A DNA stretch of 64,000 bases from Edolisoma coerulescens. Lineage: Eukaryota; Chordata; Aves; Passeriformes; Campephagidae. Position numbers and translations under genes: made by a program. The stretch lies in NCBI GenBank assembly GCA_013397115.1, contig VWZW01005507.1:1209660-1273659 (forward strand). The letters are read 5' to 3'. The notes under the pieces were generated by a model. That model saw only the letters and a program-made list of their open reading frames with translations, was not told the origin of the DNA and searched no databases. Shown here one piece after another: positions 12,471 through 25,370 of this stretch. Every line of letters starts with the position of its first letter. Position 1 is the stretch's first letter.

Positions 12471-15439
12471 CTGGCACACACGTGGTTATTGTTACCAAAG
12501 GCTTGTGTTGCTCCTTGAATGGCCATCAAGAACCTCCATTGTGTCCAGCTTGGGTTAAGATTCTTTTCCCTGGTTGGAGCAGGGGTCAAGAGGTTTAGTC
12601 CCCAAGCTCTGCAGAGCTTTGGAAATCTACTCTCTGTAAGGGAAATCCATGCAAAATCTTGTATTCCTGGCTCAAGGCTACCCTGACTGGTTCTCCAGAA
12701 GCCTAGCTGGAGTCGTTAATAGGATATTTTCTTGCTTTTAAGGGCATATTGGAGCAGATTTTACTTCAAGAAGTCTCCTGGGAGAGATGGTCAAAGAAGT
12801 ACAGCTGGGCAACTGCAGATACAAAAGATAACCAATGCTAAAGCCACCAATAAACTGCAGAATCCTACCTCAAATTATATCAACACATGAATTTAATTTC
12901 TAGATTGTTCATTAATATCATTTTGATACATACATGCTCCTCCTGAGTGTTTGCCACAGTATCTAAACTGGTACATAAGGAACTAGTTTGGTAGTGAGTT
13001 ACAAAAATGTTTATTGCTCTATTAGAGGAAGAAATATCAGAAGTAGAGGAGTAATATGTGCAACAGGCAGAAATAGAGAAGCTGTTCCAAAGTGTATGGT
13101 AATTAGAGCAGTCAGTGAAGTTATCACTGGCTGGTGCATATTCTGGCTGTGGGAGGTGTTGCAGTGTTGTCTGGACTTGGTTCCTTTCCTTGTCTTTACC
13201 CTGTTTGTGCCAGCCCCGCTCAACCCTAAATCAGTCTGGTTGGAAATTCAAGTATTCCTTTTCAGTAAATAGACTAAGGTTAGTAGAAACCACCTGCTGG
13301 AGGTGGGAAGAGTGTGATCTGTGAAAATAATGCTGAGGTATTTCTTTCCTTGTTCTGGTTGAAAGTGTCAGCTCTGTCAGTTAATTAGTTTCCACTATAG
13401 TGAGCACACAGACTTTATGGTCTCAGTTCAGTTCTGTGACAAGTGTGACCTCTGGCATTATATAAGGATTTATAGCAGCAGTGCTTTCGTCTCTCTGTGC
13501 TGCACCAAGACTTGCACGAGAGCCTGGTTGTTTTCCTTCAAGAGAAAGGATTCACTGTACTAATTCTCAAAAATGAGCCTAAGCCTAAGCATGGGGCTTC
13601 TAGATCTCAGTTCATTGAGCTGTCACAGCTGGATCTGAGGTGCCTTGAGCATTCTGTAGATGTTTACCTGTGAAAGGATGCTGGGATGGTTCTGGTTTGT
13701 TGATATGCAGAATGAGATCTAATGGCTGGTCGAAGTCAGACAGCTTCAGCCTGGGGTGAAGGTGAAGTTTCATAACAGTGATGTAACTCAGTCCTGGAAC
13801 AAATTAAGAAAAGAAAAAAAGAATTAAAAATGGTTTTATCAGCACTTAAGGTCCCCAGAGTGAGATTGAGGACTTGATTCCATTCCATTTCTTGCAGACA
13901 GAAAATCTCTGAGGTGCTTAAAAGCCAAGATCTCAGAGAGATCTGACTGAGGCTGTTCTGAAATAGTAGTGCAGGTACTTGTGTCCTTGTGGAGGAGCCA
14001 GCAGATGAGATCCTGCCCGTGTCCCTTACCCAGCACCCAAAATAGCCCTAAATATCATGCAACAGAGGCAAACTCAACATGTCTGTCTGAAGGATACTGG
14101 TGCTGTAATCTGGCTACAGAGAAAAACTATTTGGGATGTGGTGTTATCCATTCCCTTCTTGGGGAGAACAGGAAGAGCCATACTGGTTTCAGTGCGTTCC
14201 TAACCCTTTTTAAATGGAACGCTGTAACCAAATCTCATGTTTCAGGGTTTCAGCCTGCAGGACTTGGGAAGGATTTATTGTTTGCTTTCCTCTGAGGCAC
14301 CAGATTTTTCCCAGCTGGAGACATGACACTGGAGGTAGGCCAGTGCTTGGACGTGGTACTTAAAATCCTCTTTTTGCAGAGGACTGGCTGGTCAAACTGA
14401 TTTGATTAGCAGATTCAGGAAGAAATTTTGTTCTGCATCACTTGGTAAGGCCCAGAACCAGGACAAGGCCTTTTGGTTGGAAAGGCAAAGCAGAGAAAGC
14501 CCTGTGATGTGGCAACTTGAAGGAAAAGCAGCTGAGCCCAGGGACAAAAGGTCTCAGTGGTAGATGGGACTTCAGAGAGAGATGCTCAAATCCATCCCAA
14601 CTGGGAGTTCAGTTAAAGTGTCTGCCAGCCCTCTCCCCTCTCTGCCCCTGGCAAGGGAGCAAGGTTGGGTTTCACTTAGAGTCCAAGGAATGGTTTTGTC
14701 ACGCTAAAATTAACAGCTCACAGAGAGCGTTTCCCTCGGAGAGCCTTGCGGCCCTTGGATGCCCAAGGTTATGCTGCCTGGTTTTCCTGCTGCTCCATGA
14801 ATGCTTGTTCCCTTCCTTCTCTGGGGATCACACCTCTTGGGGCTTGCCAGGCAGTGGCGTGAAGAAGAGTCTCATCAAAGGTGTGAATTCACCCTTTACA
14901 CCCAAAAGCAATCCCAGGCTGCTCTGAGTTCTGCTGGCAACTGTGTGCCACAAAGTAAAGCCAGGCTGGTGTTTCCTTAACTCAAAAAGCCATTTGGTCA
15001 CTAATTCTCAAAGGTACTGATTCAGTGCCTTGTGAGATGCCTCTTACCAACCCAGATTGCTGTCAAAGCCTGCAGGATTGGGGTGTTCATTTCAAAACCT
15101 CACAGAAATGGAGTGCCTAAGTCTTCCTTCTAGAAAGCTTTGGAAGTCTGGCTGCTGTAGCTAACTGCACTCAAGCTGTATGGGAACCTGGAATAATACT
15201 CAACAGCAGGATCTGTTCAACCAAGCGAAACAAAATAGCTGTCCTGAAACTGCCTGTTGACAGAAATCACAGGTTTTCAATTAAGCTTACCTTGAAAAAG
15301 GGCTTGCTTTCCAGGGAAACCTTTTTCTTGAGACCTTTCTTGAAAACCAAAATGTTTCCATCTGTATAATCTGAAAGGGTAGTGTGGGAATTTGCTGGTA
15401 TTCTTCAGCCTCAGATCCCCATTCATTTCTCTAGTGTGT
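12471..15439. other. Intergenic or intronic DNA, no gene recognised
   Basis: No supported gene. A 136-codon plus-strand frame (14517-14927) and shorter overlapping frames carry no recognisable domain. No repeat family is identified apart from the relics to the left. Confidence 0.55.
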
Positions 15440-15742
15440 GTCCCACCAGGAATTAGGAGCTACAACTTCAGTGATGCAGCAGCTTTCATCTGGAAAAGGG
15501 AAATCAGCTGTATCATGGGGTATAAAGGGAATGAGAGCATGAGATCTGGAATTCTGTCTCCCATGACACCATGCAGTAGCATTTCCCAATGGAAATATTT
15601 TGGGTTTTGGTTGAAATATTTTGGTATTTGAGTTTCAGCCAAAAAATTGAAATTTTTCCCTTGAAAAATTGAGATGAAAACTATTATGTATTTCCATTGA
15701 AGTTTTGCCCAGGAAAAATCAAGCACTTTCCAACCAGCTCTA
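15440..15742 (-). repeat. Ancient non-autonomous interspersed repeat (possible hAT-type)
   Basis: On the minus strand the block starts AGAGCTGGTTGGAAA (15741-15727). It runs through repeated AAATTTC/AAATATTTC words (15590-15680) and ends with a segment resembling a GTTGTAG-CTCC-type module (about 15445-15475). I recall this order (AGAGCTGGT terminus, AAATTT-rich body, GTTGTAGTT module) from old repeats in turtles and archosaurs. The internal AAATATTTT copies are seen directly. The family assignment is from memory and the boundaries are approximate. Confidence 0.4.
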
Positions 15743-16717
15743 CAGAAGATCACATTTTTTTGACCATTTAAGCAGCTGTTAGAGTATTAAGATGGATGCT
15801 AAAGGCAAGAAGAATAATTGAAAAGGCAGTCATCAAAAAACAATGAGGGCCAAATTTTTTTAGAGCAGCGCTTCAGCTGTGGCAGTGAATGGTGTGAATA
15901 AATGTGCCTCTTAAGGGTGGAATTGTGCAGGAGAGGTTGTGAAGGCTTGTCTGCTTTTTCCATTCTGTGTATGCTACTGTTTGCCCTTGGTCTGTGTCAA
16001 GGTACATGCAGCACTTCAGTAAACCTGGCTTTGGAAAATGCTGATGGGGATGTGAGCTGCCTTCTGGAGTACTTCCTCCATCCCTCCTGCCTCTTACCAG
16101 TGCCAGCTACAGAAAAGAGGAGATCAGGGGATTAAACTCTGACAGCACACTTGCAATTTTTACTTTATCGGGAGATGTATCTGGCTGTTCAGAATATCAA
16201 CAGATTGGCGTGGGTGTTGTTTTTCTCTGTGGGTGCTTTGTAGATTTGAGTGCCAGTCAAATGCATGTTGGAATAGGTAAGTGGAATAAAGCCTGAATAT
16301 GAACATCCCTCTCTGCTTTGCTATTTGAGTCAATTAATTACTAACAGAAGGGCACTCAGCGGTGAGAGTGACCGACCCACCCAGGACTTACACAGGGTAC
16401 AGAAGTTACACAGTGATCCCTCCAATATGATTTGAGTTGCTCAGTGATTCCCCCTCCTCTCTGCTCAGGTGTGAGCCAAGCCAGCAGTGCCTGTGTGTCA
16501 CTGCTCTGATGGACCACTCGAGTGTGCTTCACACACCAACAGCTCACACTCCCCAGCAGCAGAGCTTCTGCTGGGGCAAGAGTCGAAGGAGCAGGAAAAG
16601 GGGACCAAAAAAAGATTCCTTGAGGGGAAAGGTTTAAAAGGAGCCCATCTTTGTGGGATATTTGAGTGGAATTATAGTCGTATAATTTGTGCAGATGCAA
16701 GTCCTTGTGTGTATGTC
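15743..16717. other. Intergenic or intronic DNA, no gene recognised
   Basis: No gene or repeat is recognised. A 114-codon minus-strand frame (16356-16700) overlaps plus-strand frames in the same interval and has no known domain. Confidence 0.5.
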
Positions 16718-16873
16718 AGTTTGAATCCATCCCCCCTTGTCCTGTCATTCCATGCCCTTGTGAAAAGTCCCTCTCCTGCTCTCTTGTAGCCCCCTTTGGG
16801 TACTGGCAGGTGCTGGAAGGTCTCCCCAGAACCTTCTTCTCTGGGCTGAACGACCCCAACTCTCTCAGCATGT
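16718..16873 (-). mobile_element. CR1 LINE fragment, ORF2 3' region
   Basis: Read on the minus strand, it matches the C-terminal part of CR1 ORF2. There is the AGAGAGTTGGGGTCGTTCAG stretch (start of the LFSLE-like segment), then the CCTTCCAGCACCTG..AAAGGGGGCTACAAG segment, then GGATGGATTCAAACTG. Comparison with the plus-strand copy at 29445-29610 shows the same order. It lacks the 3' terminal octamers, so it is truncated at both ends, and the reading frame is interrupted. Confidence 0.85.
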
Positions 16874-17500
16874 CCTTACAGGAGAGGGACACTAGTTTTT
16901 TTTTGATTAATTTGTGCTTCTTTTTCCTTAGAAAAGTGACTTACTGGGCACAGCTAGTTGCAGTTGGTGGTAGAGTTCTTGCAAAGGAGAAAGGTCCTGG
17001 AGATTATCTGAGTAACAGCATCAAACTTACCCTCTCATTGTTTAGGAATGGCACTGAACATGTGAGCATTTGTAACCCCAGCATTTGAGCACCATTTCAA
17101 ATGCAGCTTCTCCATCAGTGCCGTGCCTTCAAAGCCTGGAACACATGAGAGTCACTGATGGTGATATGTGATATTGCAAGTGAACTTCTGCTACTATGAG
17201 TGACTCAGTGCCACAGAGCAGAGTGTTTTTATTGAAAAAGCTTTACTACTAAGTGCAGGCACTGCTCCAGATGCCTCTGAGACATTATTTAGACAGAACT
17301 CATCATTCACCTCTTGGAATTAATTTGTGGATGAAAATTTAATTATAGCAATGCATTTGTAACTTTTTGTTCTTTTCCCATTAGGACATGAGGAAAATGT
17401 AGAGTCGGTAATAACTGGATGCCACAGCTTTACCAGGACCATAGCTCCTCTGGGACACTGTTCTGTGCTTCCAAAACAGAGTGCAGCACTGCTGTGTTCC
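16874..17500. other. Intergenic or intronic DNA, no gene recognised
   Basis: Short stretch between a CR1 fragment and an LTR. Nothing coding or repetitive is recognised. Confidence 0.5.
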
Positions 17501-17980
17501 TGTCTATGATGCCTTGAGAGGCTACCTAAAAACAGAGACTGACAGGAATAAGGGAATAAAGGTAGGTATTTATTTGAAAGGCCTTCAAATAAATACCTAC
17601 CCTGGTATTTATAATAAGTACACCCTGGGGAGCCAAAGGCCACATCCAAAAAGGACCCCAAGATGGACGACGAGTCGTGAGTTCTTCACACTTTTATAGG
17701 TTTGGTTCATTCGCATATCAGCATAAATTCACCAATTAAAACTTTAGCTAATGATGGAATTTCTACAAGTTCTCCACCTCTCTAGAGGCCCTAGTTTACA
17801 CTTTTTGGGCCTAGGACAGTCTGAGTGTCCTTGAATAACAAGCTCAAAGAGGCTTTGTTATGTTTATCTTAGCATGAGAGAGCAGAAGTTAACAGGCTAC
17901 AAGAAACGACGAGGCAGTACAGGATTTGGAAAATATAAAAGTTAAAACCCAAGGCATCCTCTGCATATAGATACACAACA
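17501..17980 (-). mobile_element. Solo LTR of an endogenous retrovirus, minus sense
   Basis: On the minus strand the block starts TGTTGTGTATC (17980) and ends CATAGACA (17501), giving TG..CA termini. Inside, in the correct order, are a TATA box (TATAAAAG, complement of 17691-17698) and, about 120 bp downstream, an AATAAA signal (complement of 17569-17574). That spacing fits U3, a short R of roughly 90 nt, and U5. No clear target-site duplication is visible at the chosen ends, so the boundaries may be off by some bases. No internal retroviral genes adjoin it. The class (ERVL or ERVK) cannot be settled from the sequence alone. Confidence 0.65.
17561..17601. repeat. 41-bp near-perfect inverted repeat inside the LTR
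   Basis: GGTAGGTATTTATTTGAA at 17561-17578 pairs fully with TTCAAATAAATACCTACC at 17584-17601. The centre is AGGCC, where one A is the only departure from dyad symmetry. The AATAAA polyadenylation signal of the minus-sense LTR lies within the stem, so the RNA would sequester it in a hairpin. Confidence 0.9.
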
Positions 17981-20900
17981 GTGTCAGTGTGAACCGTGGC
18001 AGTCTGAACAAGTTTTGGTGGCTTTAATGCTGTCTGTGATTTTCCTTCTGCTCTGATTGCCTTGTTACTACTTAGTAACAGTAAAAGTGCCTTTTGCTTT
18101 TAGTGTCTTTGGCTCCTCCTCACTAATCATGATCAAGCTGCTTCTGTTTGCCCTTGTTGCCTTCCCTGGACACTGTGCTCTTGGGAAAGGTATAGCAGAT
18201 GTTACAAAAGATGTCAGGATGCCTTAAATCCCCCTTTGGGTAATCTTACAGTAGAATTTTGGGGGGACAAGGAGCCTCTTCATCATCACCTTCCAAGTTT
18301 AGCATTTAGCAAACTGCATCTGTGGTTCTTACCATTTTCCTTGCTGTTTTATCCAGTCTTCCAGCAATTTACCCTGTTTACTCTGTTTCTGAGCAGACTT
18401 TCTTTTCCCCTGCTTGCTATTCCTGAATACATTCAATGTTAATTTTCCAGTCATATGAGTTATTCCATTATATGGTATGCCAACTAACCTATAATTTTGA
18501 TTATGTATTGATGCTTTCAGTTCCTCCTTTTCATTTCCCATAGTATTTGCCTGAACATGCACACATCAGCAAATCGACCCTCCATTTCCCTTCTGTCCCT
18601 TGTCTAACCCTGTTATCACTACCCACATTCCCTTCCCGAGGGTTAGGCTTTTTTCCAGGTCACCATGTTCTCCCTGGTTGCCCTGACATTACTTCAGCAG
18701 TCAGGCATACAGGCACAACCCCAATCCAGGCAATCTCTTCTCAGAAATACTCAGTGAACTGGTTTTGTCTGATAGTTCTTTCCACCCACTGAAAAGTCTG
18801 AGAAAGAAAATGGAATTGAGGAATGAGCCAGAGAGTTGAAGAAAAATCATTGGGGTGGGTGGGAAACTCTAGTTCTGTATTAACCACTGTTTGTGATTTG
18901 TTGGGGAGCTGCTGTGTTTAGGCTGAGTTATTGGAGTGCCATAGTGAGAGTCCCATTGCCTATGTCAAGCAGGTCTAGGAGGTTTTATGGTCTGTCTTGC
19001 TCCAAAATTATTGCAAGTGACATAGAACTCCTTGAAATGGAGCATTTGCTGGAGGAGCAGTGCTAATGACATGGGTGGTCTGGGGATTACTAAAGTGACT
19101 TTGAGTCATTTTAATTTTCCCTTTTATATCTACCTGTGTGGCCCTACAGGAAGGAGAATAATGAGGGAAGCACTCATTAAATGTGGAAAAGGGATCTAGT
19201 TACCCATTTTCAGGTGTGTCGACATGCGTAGATCCTGTATGGAAAAGTCAATGTATAAATGAAGGGAAAAATATGTTAAATGTGAAAGTTTGAAATTCTG
19301 CAAGCTTTGCACCTGCCTTGCAATGTGACACATGACGGGCAAAGAGGGGAAAATTGGCTGAATTATGCCAGTATAACACTTAAAACCTAAAATAGTAGTG
19401 AGAATTTTCATACAGCAACAATCCCCGTACTTGTAGCAGGCCTGAGGGGTTTTCTAACTGCTGGGGGAATGGGGCCTTCCAAAGCAAGGGGTTTCCATGC
19501 ATCAAATATGTGCATGACCTCTGTTACTGTGGTGGAGAAACTCGGGATAGCATTGCTGACATTCCTGCACAGGCATCTTGGTGTGGGAGTGCCAGTGCCT
19601 TGCTTTCCCTGCTGCCGTGTGCTCTGGGAGCAGTGATGTGACTTGTCCAAGCTGAGCAATGCAGCTGTTTGCAGGTGTCGGGAGTTCCTCACTCAGCTGA
19701 GGCGCCGCCCTGCCGCATTCCCGCCCTCCTGCTCCCTGTGTGCCCGGGATGGATGTGGGGCTGGATTGCTCACAATGGCCTGCATGCTGCCTGATTCAAC
19801 GGCCCCTCCAAAGCTGTCACTGTCACCCACGTGCACTTCCTTCATGCTGGGACCTAAAAGTGAAGATATAAGATATTTTTCAAGTCATGGCTGGTAACAA
19901 ATGTGTAGCATCTCCTATGTGATACCTATTCCAGCCCATATACAATTTTTTCCACATTTTTCACATAGTTTTCACTGCAAGAATATTAATATAGGTACGT
20001 TTTATGAGTCCACCTGCACCATCTGTCCCTTTTGAAGCTCCTATTTACCTTGGTGGTGCAGGATCAGGCACCTCTGTGAAGACTAGGCTGGCTCCAGTTT
20101 CTATTACATAGCTCTCTCTGCATGGAAATGCAGCAGCAGGTAACACAATAAGCAAACACATGGTAGGAAAATTGTCCAGTGCACAAAAGAGATCCTGGAT
20201 GACATTAAACAAATGGCCCAAAGTAGCTTTAGAAATGGTTTCATGCATCTCGGGCTGTTAGCTGGTTTATGTTTCCTGTCTGGAATGAAGAGAGAGACAG
20301 GGCAAAAGAGTCAGGCCTTGTTTATGCTCGTGTGTTTATTGTATCAGAGACATGTAAGTAGGAGGATATGACAGGTTTTCAAGGGGACAAGGTATGAGTC
20401 AAATCCAGGTGCAGCTTATTTTCCATGAAATGCATCACTTGCCTATTAGACATAGATTTACCGGCGGCCAAAACAAATCTTGGCAAACTTGGCATTCTTC
20501 TTACCATAAATGAATGGCATCCCAGCTTGTTATTGTTATTGTACAAATATAGCAGGTGTTGCTGATTTCTGCTTGATAACCTGCTGTTTAAAGGGAATTA
20601 TTTAACTTTAACGTACAGATAAGTGGGCTGCTAAACCAAATTCATCCCAGGTGTAACTGCAACCATTTTTTTTTTGGTTCCTAAACTAGATTCTTATCCT
20701 AAATCTTACTTATTAGAACTGGACAGATGTTACTGTGTTCTTCCTAAAATAATGGGTTTTGAGGTGTGTTTGCTTCAAGGAGTTAAGGCTTTTTTTCTTT
20801 TTTCTTTTTTTTTTTTTCCTTCTCCAGTCCTTGTGATGCCTCCTATTCATGCATCTGTCAGAACTTCACATTCTTTGAAAAATAGACATTGTGCTGTGGA

Positions 20901-23900
20901 TATGCCAGGAATCTAGGACACGAATGGGATTTCAGTCTGGAAATGCTCCTGTAATGTTTAAGGTAAAAGAAAGCTTATTGGAAGAACTTGAAGGAAATCA
21001 TTTGGATCACAAATATGTTTTAGAAATCAGTGTCCATTGAGAGATGAGATTAATGTGGATTGTTTTAAGAAGCACCCAAGCTAAGGTAATGTTGTAAAAC
21101 CTAAGCCAATGAAGAGCTCTCTATAGACCTTAAACTGGTTTTTAAATTTTTTTGGTGGGTGGTGAGGAAATGAAACAAACGTAGGTACTGGTAATTAAAT
21201 CCAAGGGAATGGTATTTCCAGGTAGCCTGCCAGCATTGGGTGCTGCATGCAACGCAGCAGATAAGATCTTCTACACTGTTTAAAGATATTTGAACACTCC
21301 CAACATTTTTGCATGTTTCCAAAGAGAGAAATACCACAGACCTGAGGTTACGGGTGTCTGTGCTGGGTTTGATGGGAGGGAACAGATTCATGCAGCCACC
21401 CCATGGCACTGAATCATTATTTCCAGAAATGTTGCCTCCTGAGTCAGTCAGTAATTTGGGGGTATCCACAAGTCCATGCCTGTAGGTGGGTATGTAAGTA
21501 CCCACTCACATTCAGTGTAAACAGAACTGCTTGAGCTACTGTGCAGTGACCCTTTAGGAGTTTAAGAGTTAATTTTGCCTCAGTGGACCTTTGGTTATGC
21601 TGAAAACTGCTCTCCAGTTACTCTGTGGATGGGGACAGTTTGCCTAATTTACCCATTTATAATCTGGATTCTGGTAATGGTTTTACAATTATTTTAAGCT
21701 CCATCTCTGACATGATTCATCAAAACAGTGTGCAGCAGAACCCCACTTGGTGTTCCTGGCTTTTGTATCTCTTGGTTTGGTTCTGACTGATCACTGGTCT
21801 TTCCTATAAAAGAGTTTTTGGAGGGTTTTTTTCCCAGAAAAAGATGAAAGTGGAAGGGACATGTGTCTCAGGGCAGCTTTGTGAATGAAGATATGCCAGT
21901 TCTGCTGGCTGCTAAATCAGTTTTATCGTTGTATGGGCTTTAAAATATATACAGCATAAGGGAGACTTGAATTGTTTGTTTTTAAGGGTTGTTTGTTGCT
22001 ATAGACTTCAGCTGGTATGGTGGCCTCTCATGCTTGATGCTACCTTTTTATGAAATTGAGACTGGTTCCTGGACTCCAGAGCCTCACAAACAGCAGCCAA
22101 GAGAGACTCTGTTGAAAAGCACTGTTAAGCCTCAGTTTAGAAATACACAGAAGTCTTAGAACACAAAGCGAGTGGCCAACAGGTGACACAGAGAAACTGG
22201 CAGAAGCAGGAACTATCTGATTTTAGAAATGAGAGAGAAGTTGGCCATCTACTTTAAGCATGAAACCTCTGACAATTTATGCTCTGAGTCAGTAGTTTGG
22301 CACTTATTGATAAAACATTCTTTCTCTGGTGAACTTCTCATAGGCTAATGAAAAGAGCCTTGAGGCAAATCTATCCAGCCATGCTGGATATGCAAACATA
22401 AAGCCAGTCAACGAAGCAGAAAACTTCTATTTATTTATTTATTTAAATGTATTGGTTTGGTGGTGTTTCTTGGGGGTTTTGCATGTGCTTCTTATTTATT
22501 TTCATTTATCCCCAAGCAGCCCACAGTATACCTGATGCTAAGGCCTTGGTTTCATTCAGGGGTTTGTTGCACTGTGCTGTGTTCACTGGTGCAGCATTTG
22601 AGTGCCTCCTATACTATCAGTGATATCCTGTGGGATCTCTTCAGGGGAATAATATGTGGCTTGAAATTCCACTGTGTGCCAAGGGACTAAGCAGGACTTT
22701 AAAACTTGTCTCTAATCTCTAACTTATCCCACTGCATTCCTTAATATCATTTAATCCCCTTGGGACAGCGAAGAGCAAAGGAAAAGGTATTTGGATGGTG
22801 GCTCTGTTCCCTTAGCTCGTTCTTGGTGCGCCCTTTCAGAACAGAAATTCAAACTCTGTAATTGGACTGGGAGGTGTTAGTGTTCCTGTAGAGATCTTAA
22901 GCTGCTCCCAGATGGGAGCTTCCCACCCAGAGGCAGCTCTGGGGGTGATGTTTGTAGCTTTTCAGAAGAGCTCCTTCCAGGCCCGGATGCCCAACAAAGC
23001 CAGCTTGAATCGAAGCATAACCAAATGGGTTGGGTGTCACTATGAAATGGCCTGACAATTCAGTTCTGCAAAGCTCTTTTCTTCTCCTGTGTGACTGATT
23101 TGTCTGTTTTCCCCTACTTTCCTTGCCAATTTTTAATGGCTTCACAAATATCTTTCCTTTTGTTGCTCCCTACTGTGAAGTCAATTAAATTTGTCTTAAC
23201 GCTTCTTCTTTCTCCTGGCCAGCTTTTTCCCCTGCGTTTCCTTTCATTGGTGATATCCCCACCCCCTTATCCAAAGAGTGAGCTGTCGAAGCTGATCTCA
23301 GATGCTCTGCTGATTTGGTAAATGCAGGTGTAGAAACTAAAGCCATCTCTCTCTTTGCTGGGTCATTCTTTGAGGTCTACAATTCCCTTGGAGACAGCTG
23401 TTGTCCTCTTCTGTGCCTTTAATCCAGCTGCTTCTTGCTCTGGGAGCTGCCTTTGTCAGACAGGACTCTTGGTTTTTTTTTTGCATGAACTCAGTGTTCA
23501 TGTTGCAAAATGAGTTTCCATGAGACAGACTGTGCAGCTGGCAAATAATAGCTGAGTCCAGCCGGGAGGAAACCCATTTGTCACCGTTTCATCATCAGTC
23601 CCCATTGTGTTGCCATCAGACAACCCCATTCATCAAGACAAGTTCCAAAGTGCTGGTGTTTACCAGGGACACTGCACAAATCCCATCTCTGTAGATGTTA
23701 AGTCCTCCCTCTGCGGTTTCTCGCATTGTTCTTTATTTCTGTTTACAAGGATGTCTAAAAGGACTACCTGAGGTCAGCAGCCTGTTTGCAGGTGGTGTTT
23801 GATCCCTGAATGGATTGCTGGCAACAGGGGAAGAAGCTGTCACCTTTTCCTGACAGCCTGTTCAGCCTAAGTGGGAATAGGTGGCTTTTATTTACTGACA

Positions 23901-24939
23901 TGACATAGAGTGTGAGCTTGCAAGTGCCATCCTCTACGTGTTGCCCACCACACCTGCCAAGTACCTTGTGCTGACAGGAGCTGGTCTTCGTGGCTCCTGT
24001 AACCTTTGTGGAAACCTGTGGAGAAAAGTGGGAAAAGAGGAAAAGATTTCTTTGTGCTTATGAGGGTGACAGCAGAGCTGGGACTGGACCCTAAGTCCTT
24101 CTCTTCAGTGTCCTGTCAGCTCCTGAAAGCTTTCTTCTGAGGCTGAGATCTTACTTGCCAATGGCCTGATATCTCCAGAGGATGGATTCTCTGAAGGCCA
24201 CGAGGAACTTCTGTGGTCATGCAGACAACCTGCAAAGCCCAGAGCATAGGAGTGGATCCTGCAGACAAGGAGAGAGCACTCAGGATCAGGTGGCTGTGGG
24301 GAGACCCAGTGATTAATGCCAAGTGTGAGCTCAGGAGGGCTGGTGGGTACTGCAGTGTCTGTCCCACCATCCTGAGGAGTTGGCCCTGCAGCCAGGGCAG
24401 GGCTTGGCACTGGGTTGTGAACAGAAGTGGTTTTGTTGACACCAGGTGAGTTTCTGCTCTTGCAAGCTTTGCTTGTTTTGATTTGAGGCTTTTTCAGCCA
24501 GCTTTCCACCATTTCTGGGGTAGCAATCAGAAGTTGCCTGCCATGGAGGGGCTCAAAAAGGCTGAGAGCTGGTTGAAAAAAAATTTTACTAAGATGGCAA
24601 CAGTGGGCCTAGAAGAAAGATAGGGCATTAAAAAATTAGGTAGGAAATGTGAAGGCTTTCAATTTTGGGTGACCTGAAGAATGCAGGTAGAAGAGGGAGA
24701 CTGGAGAGTCCATATACAAAGCCAGAATGTGCTGAGATGGGAGGGTTTGTTTGGATATTGAAGCAGGGATTGGTGAAAGATGCAGGGTTATTTGGGACCA
24801 CTGCTGTGGGGACTGTGTCTTGGAGGCACTGAATTAAGGGGTTTCTGGCCAGGGTGTTTAGTGGGGTTGTGTTCCTAACAGTAAGCAAGCGGATGCTGTT
24901 AATCAGAACAATATGGAGCAGGCAAGTGCCCTTCATACT
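17981..24939. other. Intergenic or intronic DNA with simple repeats
   Basis: No supported gene; the longest frame is 134 codons (minus 21101-21505) with no recognisable domain. A GC- and CpG-richer patch lies at about 19675-19755. A T/C-rich tract occupies 20789-20823 and an (ATTT)n run 22429-22445. No transposon family is recognised. Confidence 0.55.
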
Positions 24940-24993
24940 GGGGGGGGGACATTTTTCCTTTCCTTCCCTTCCCCCCTCTCCTCTCCCTCCCCA
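24940..24993. repeat. G-run followed by polypyrimidine tract
   Basis: A run of nine G (about 24941-24949) is followed by a short ACATTTTT spacer and then an uninterrupted C/T tract to about 24993. This is a low-complexity, strand-asymmetric tract with triplex- or G4-type potential. Confidence 0.8.
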
Positions 24994-25049
24994 GCATGGA
25001 TATCATGTCCCATAGGGGGGTTGGTGGTTTGCAATCAGTGAGGATAGGT

Positions 25050-25370
25050 TGCATTAATTAGGAAACCTGCAAAGAAGTGTTCTGCATCCCCCAGAAATCA
25101 CGGAAAGGGTTAGTGCTCCACCAGGAAGCTGACAGCACCGCAGTGGACCACAATTAAGACTTTAAAATATGTAACAGCATTTTTATGACATCAAAGTAGT
25201 GTTGCTGCACAAGGCAGTGTTTACCAAAAGCTCCCTGCTCTTCACCCTGCAATCATGATGTACATATTGGCAATAAGGAAGTCAGCAATAGCTATTTACT
25301 GCTCTCCTGCAGCTGTGGACTTATAACTTAGGTCCCTAATTAAGTAGAAGCAGGGCTAACCACGAAGCAC
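25050..25370. promoter_or_regulatory. Candidate conserved non-coding element
   Basis: AT-rich unique sequence with homeobox-type cores at both ends (ATTAATTA 25053-25060, TAATTAA 25338-25344). It holds no long open frames or recognisable repeats. This resembles developmental enhancers in composition, but conservation cannot be seen without an alignment. Confidence 0.25.
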
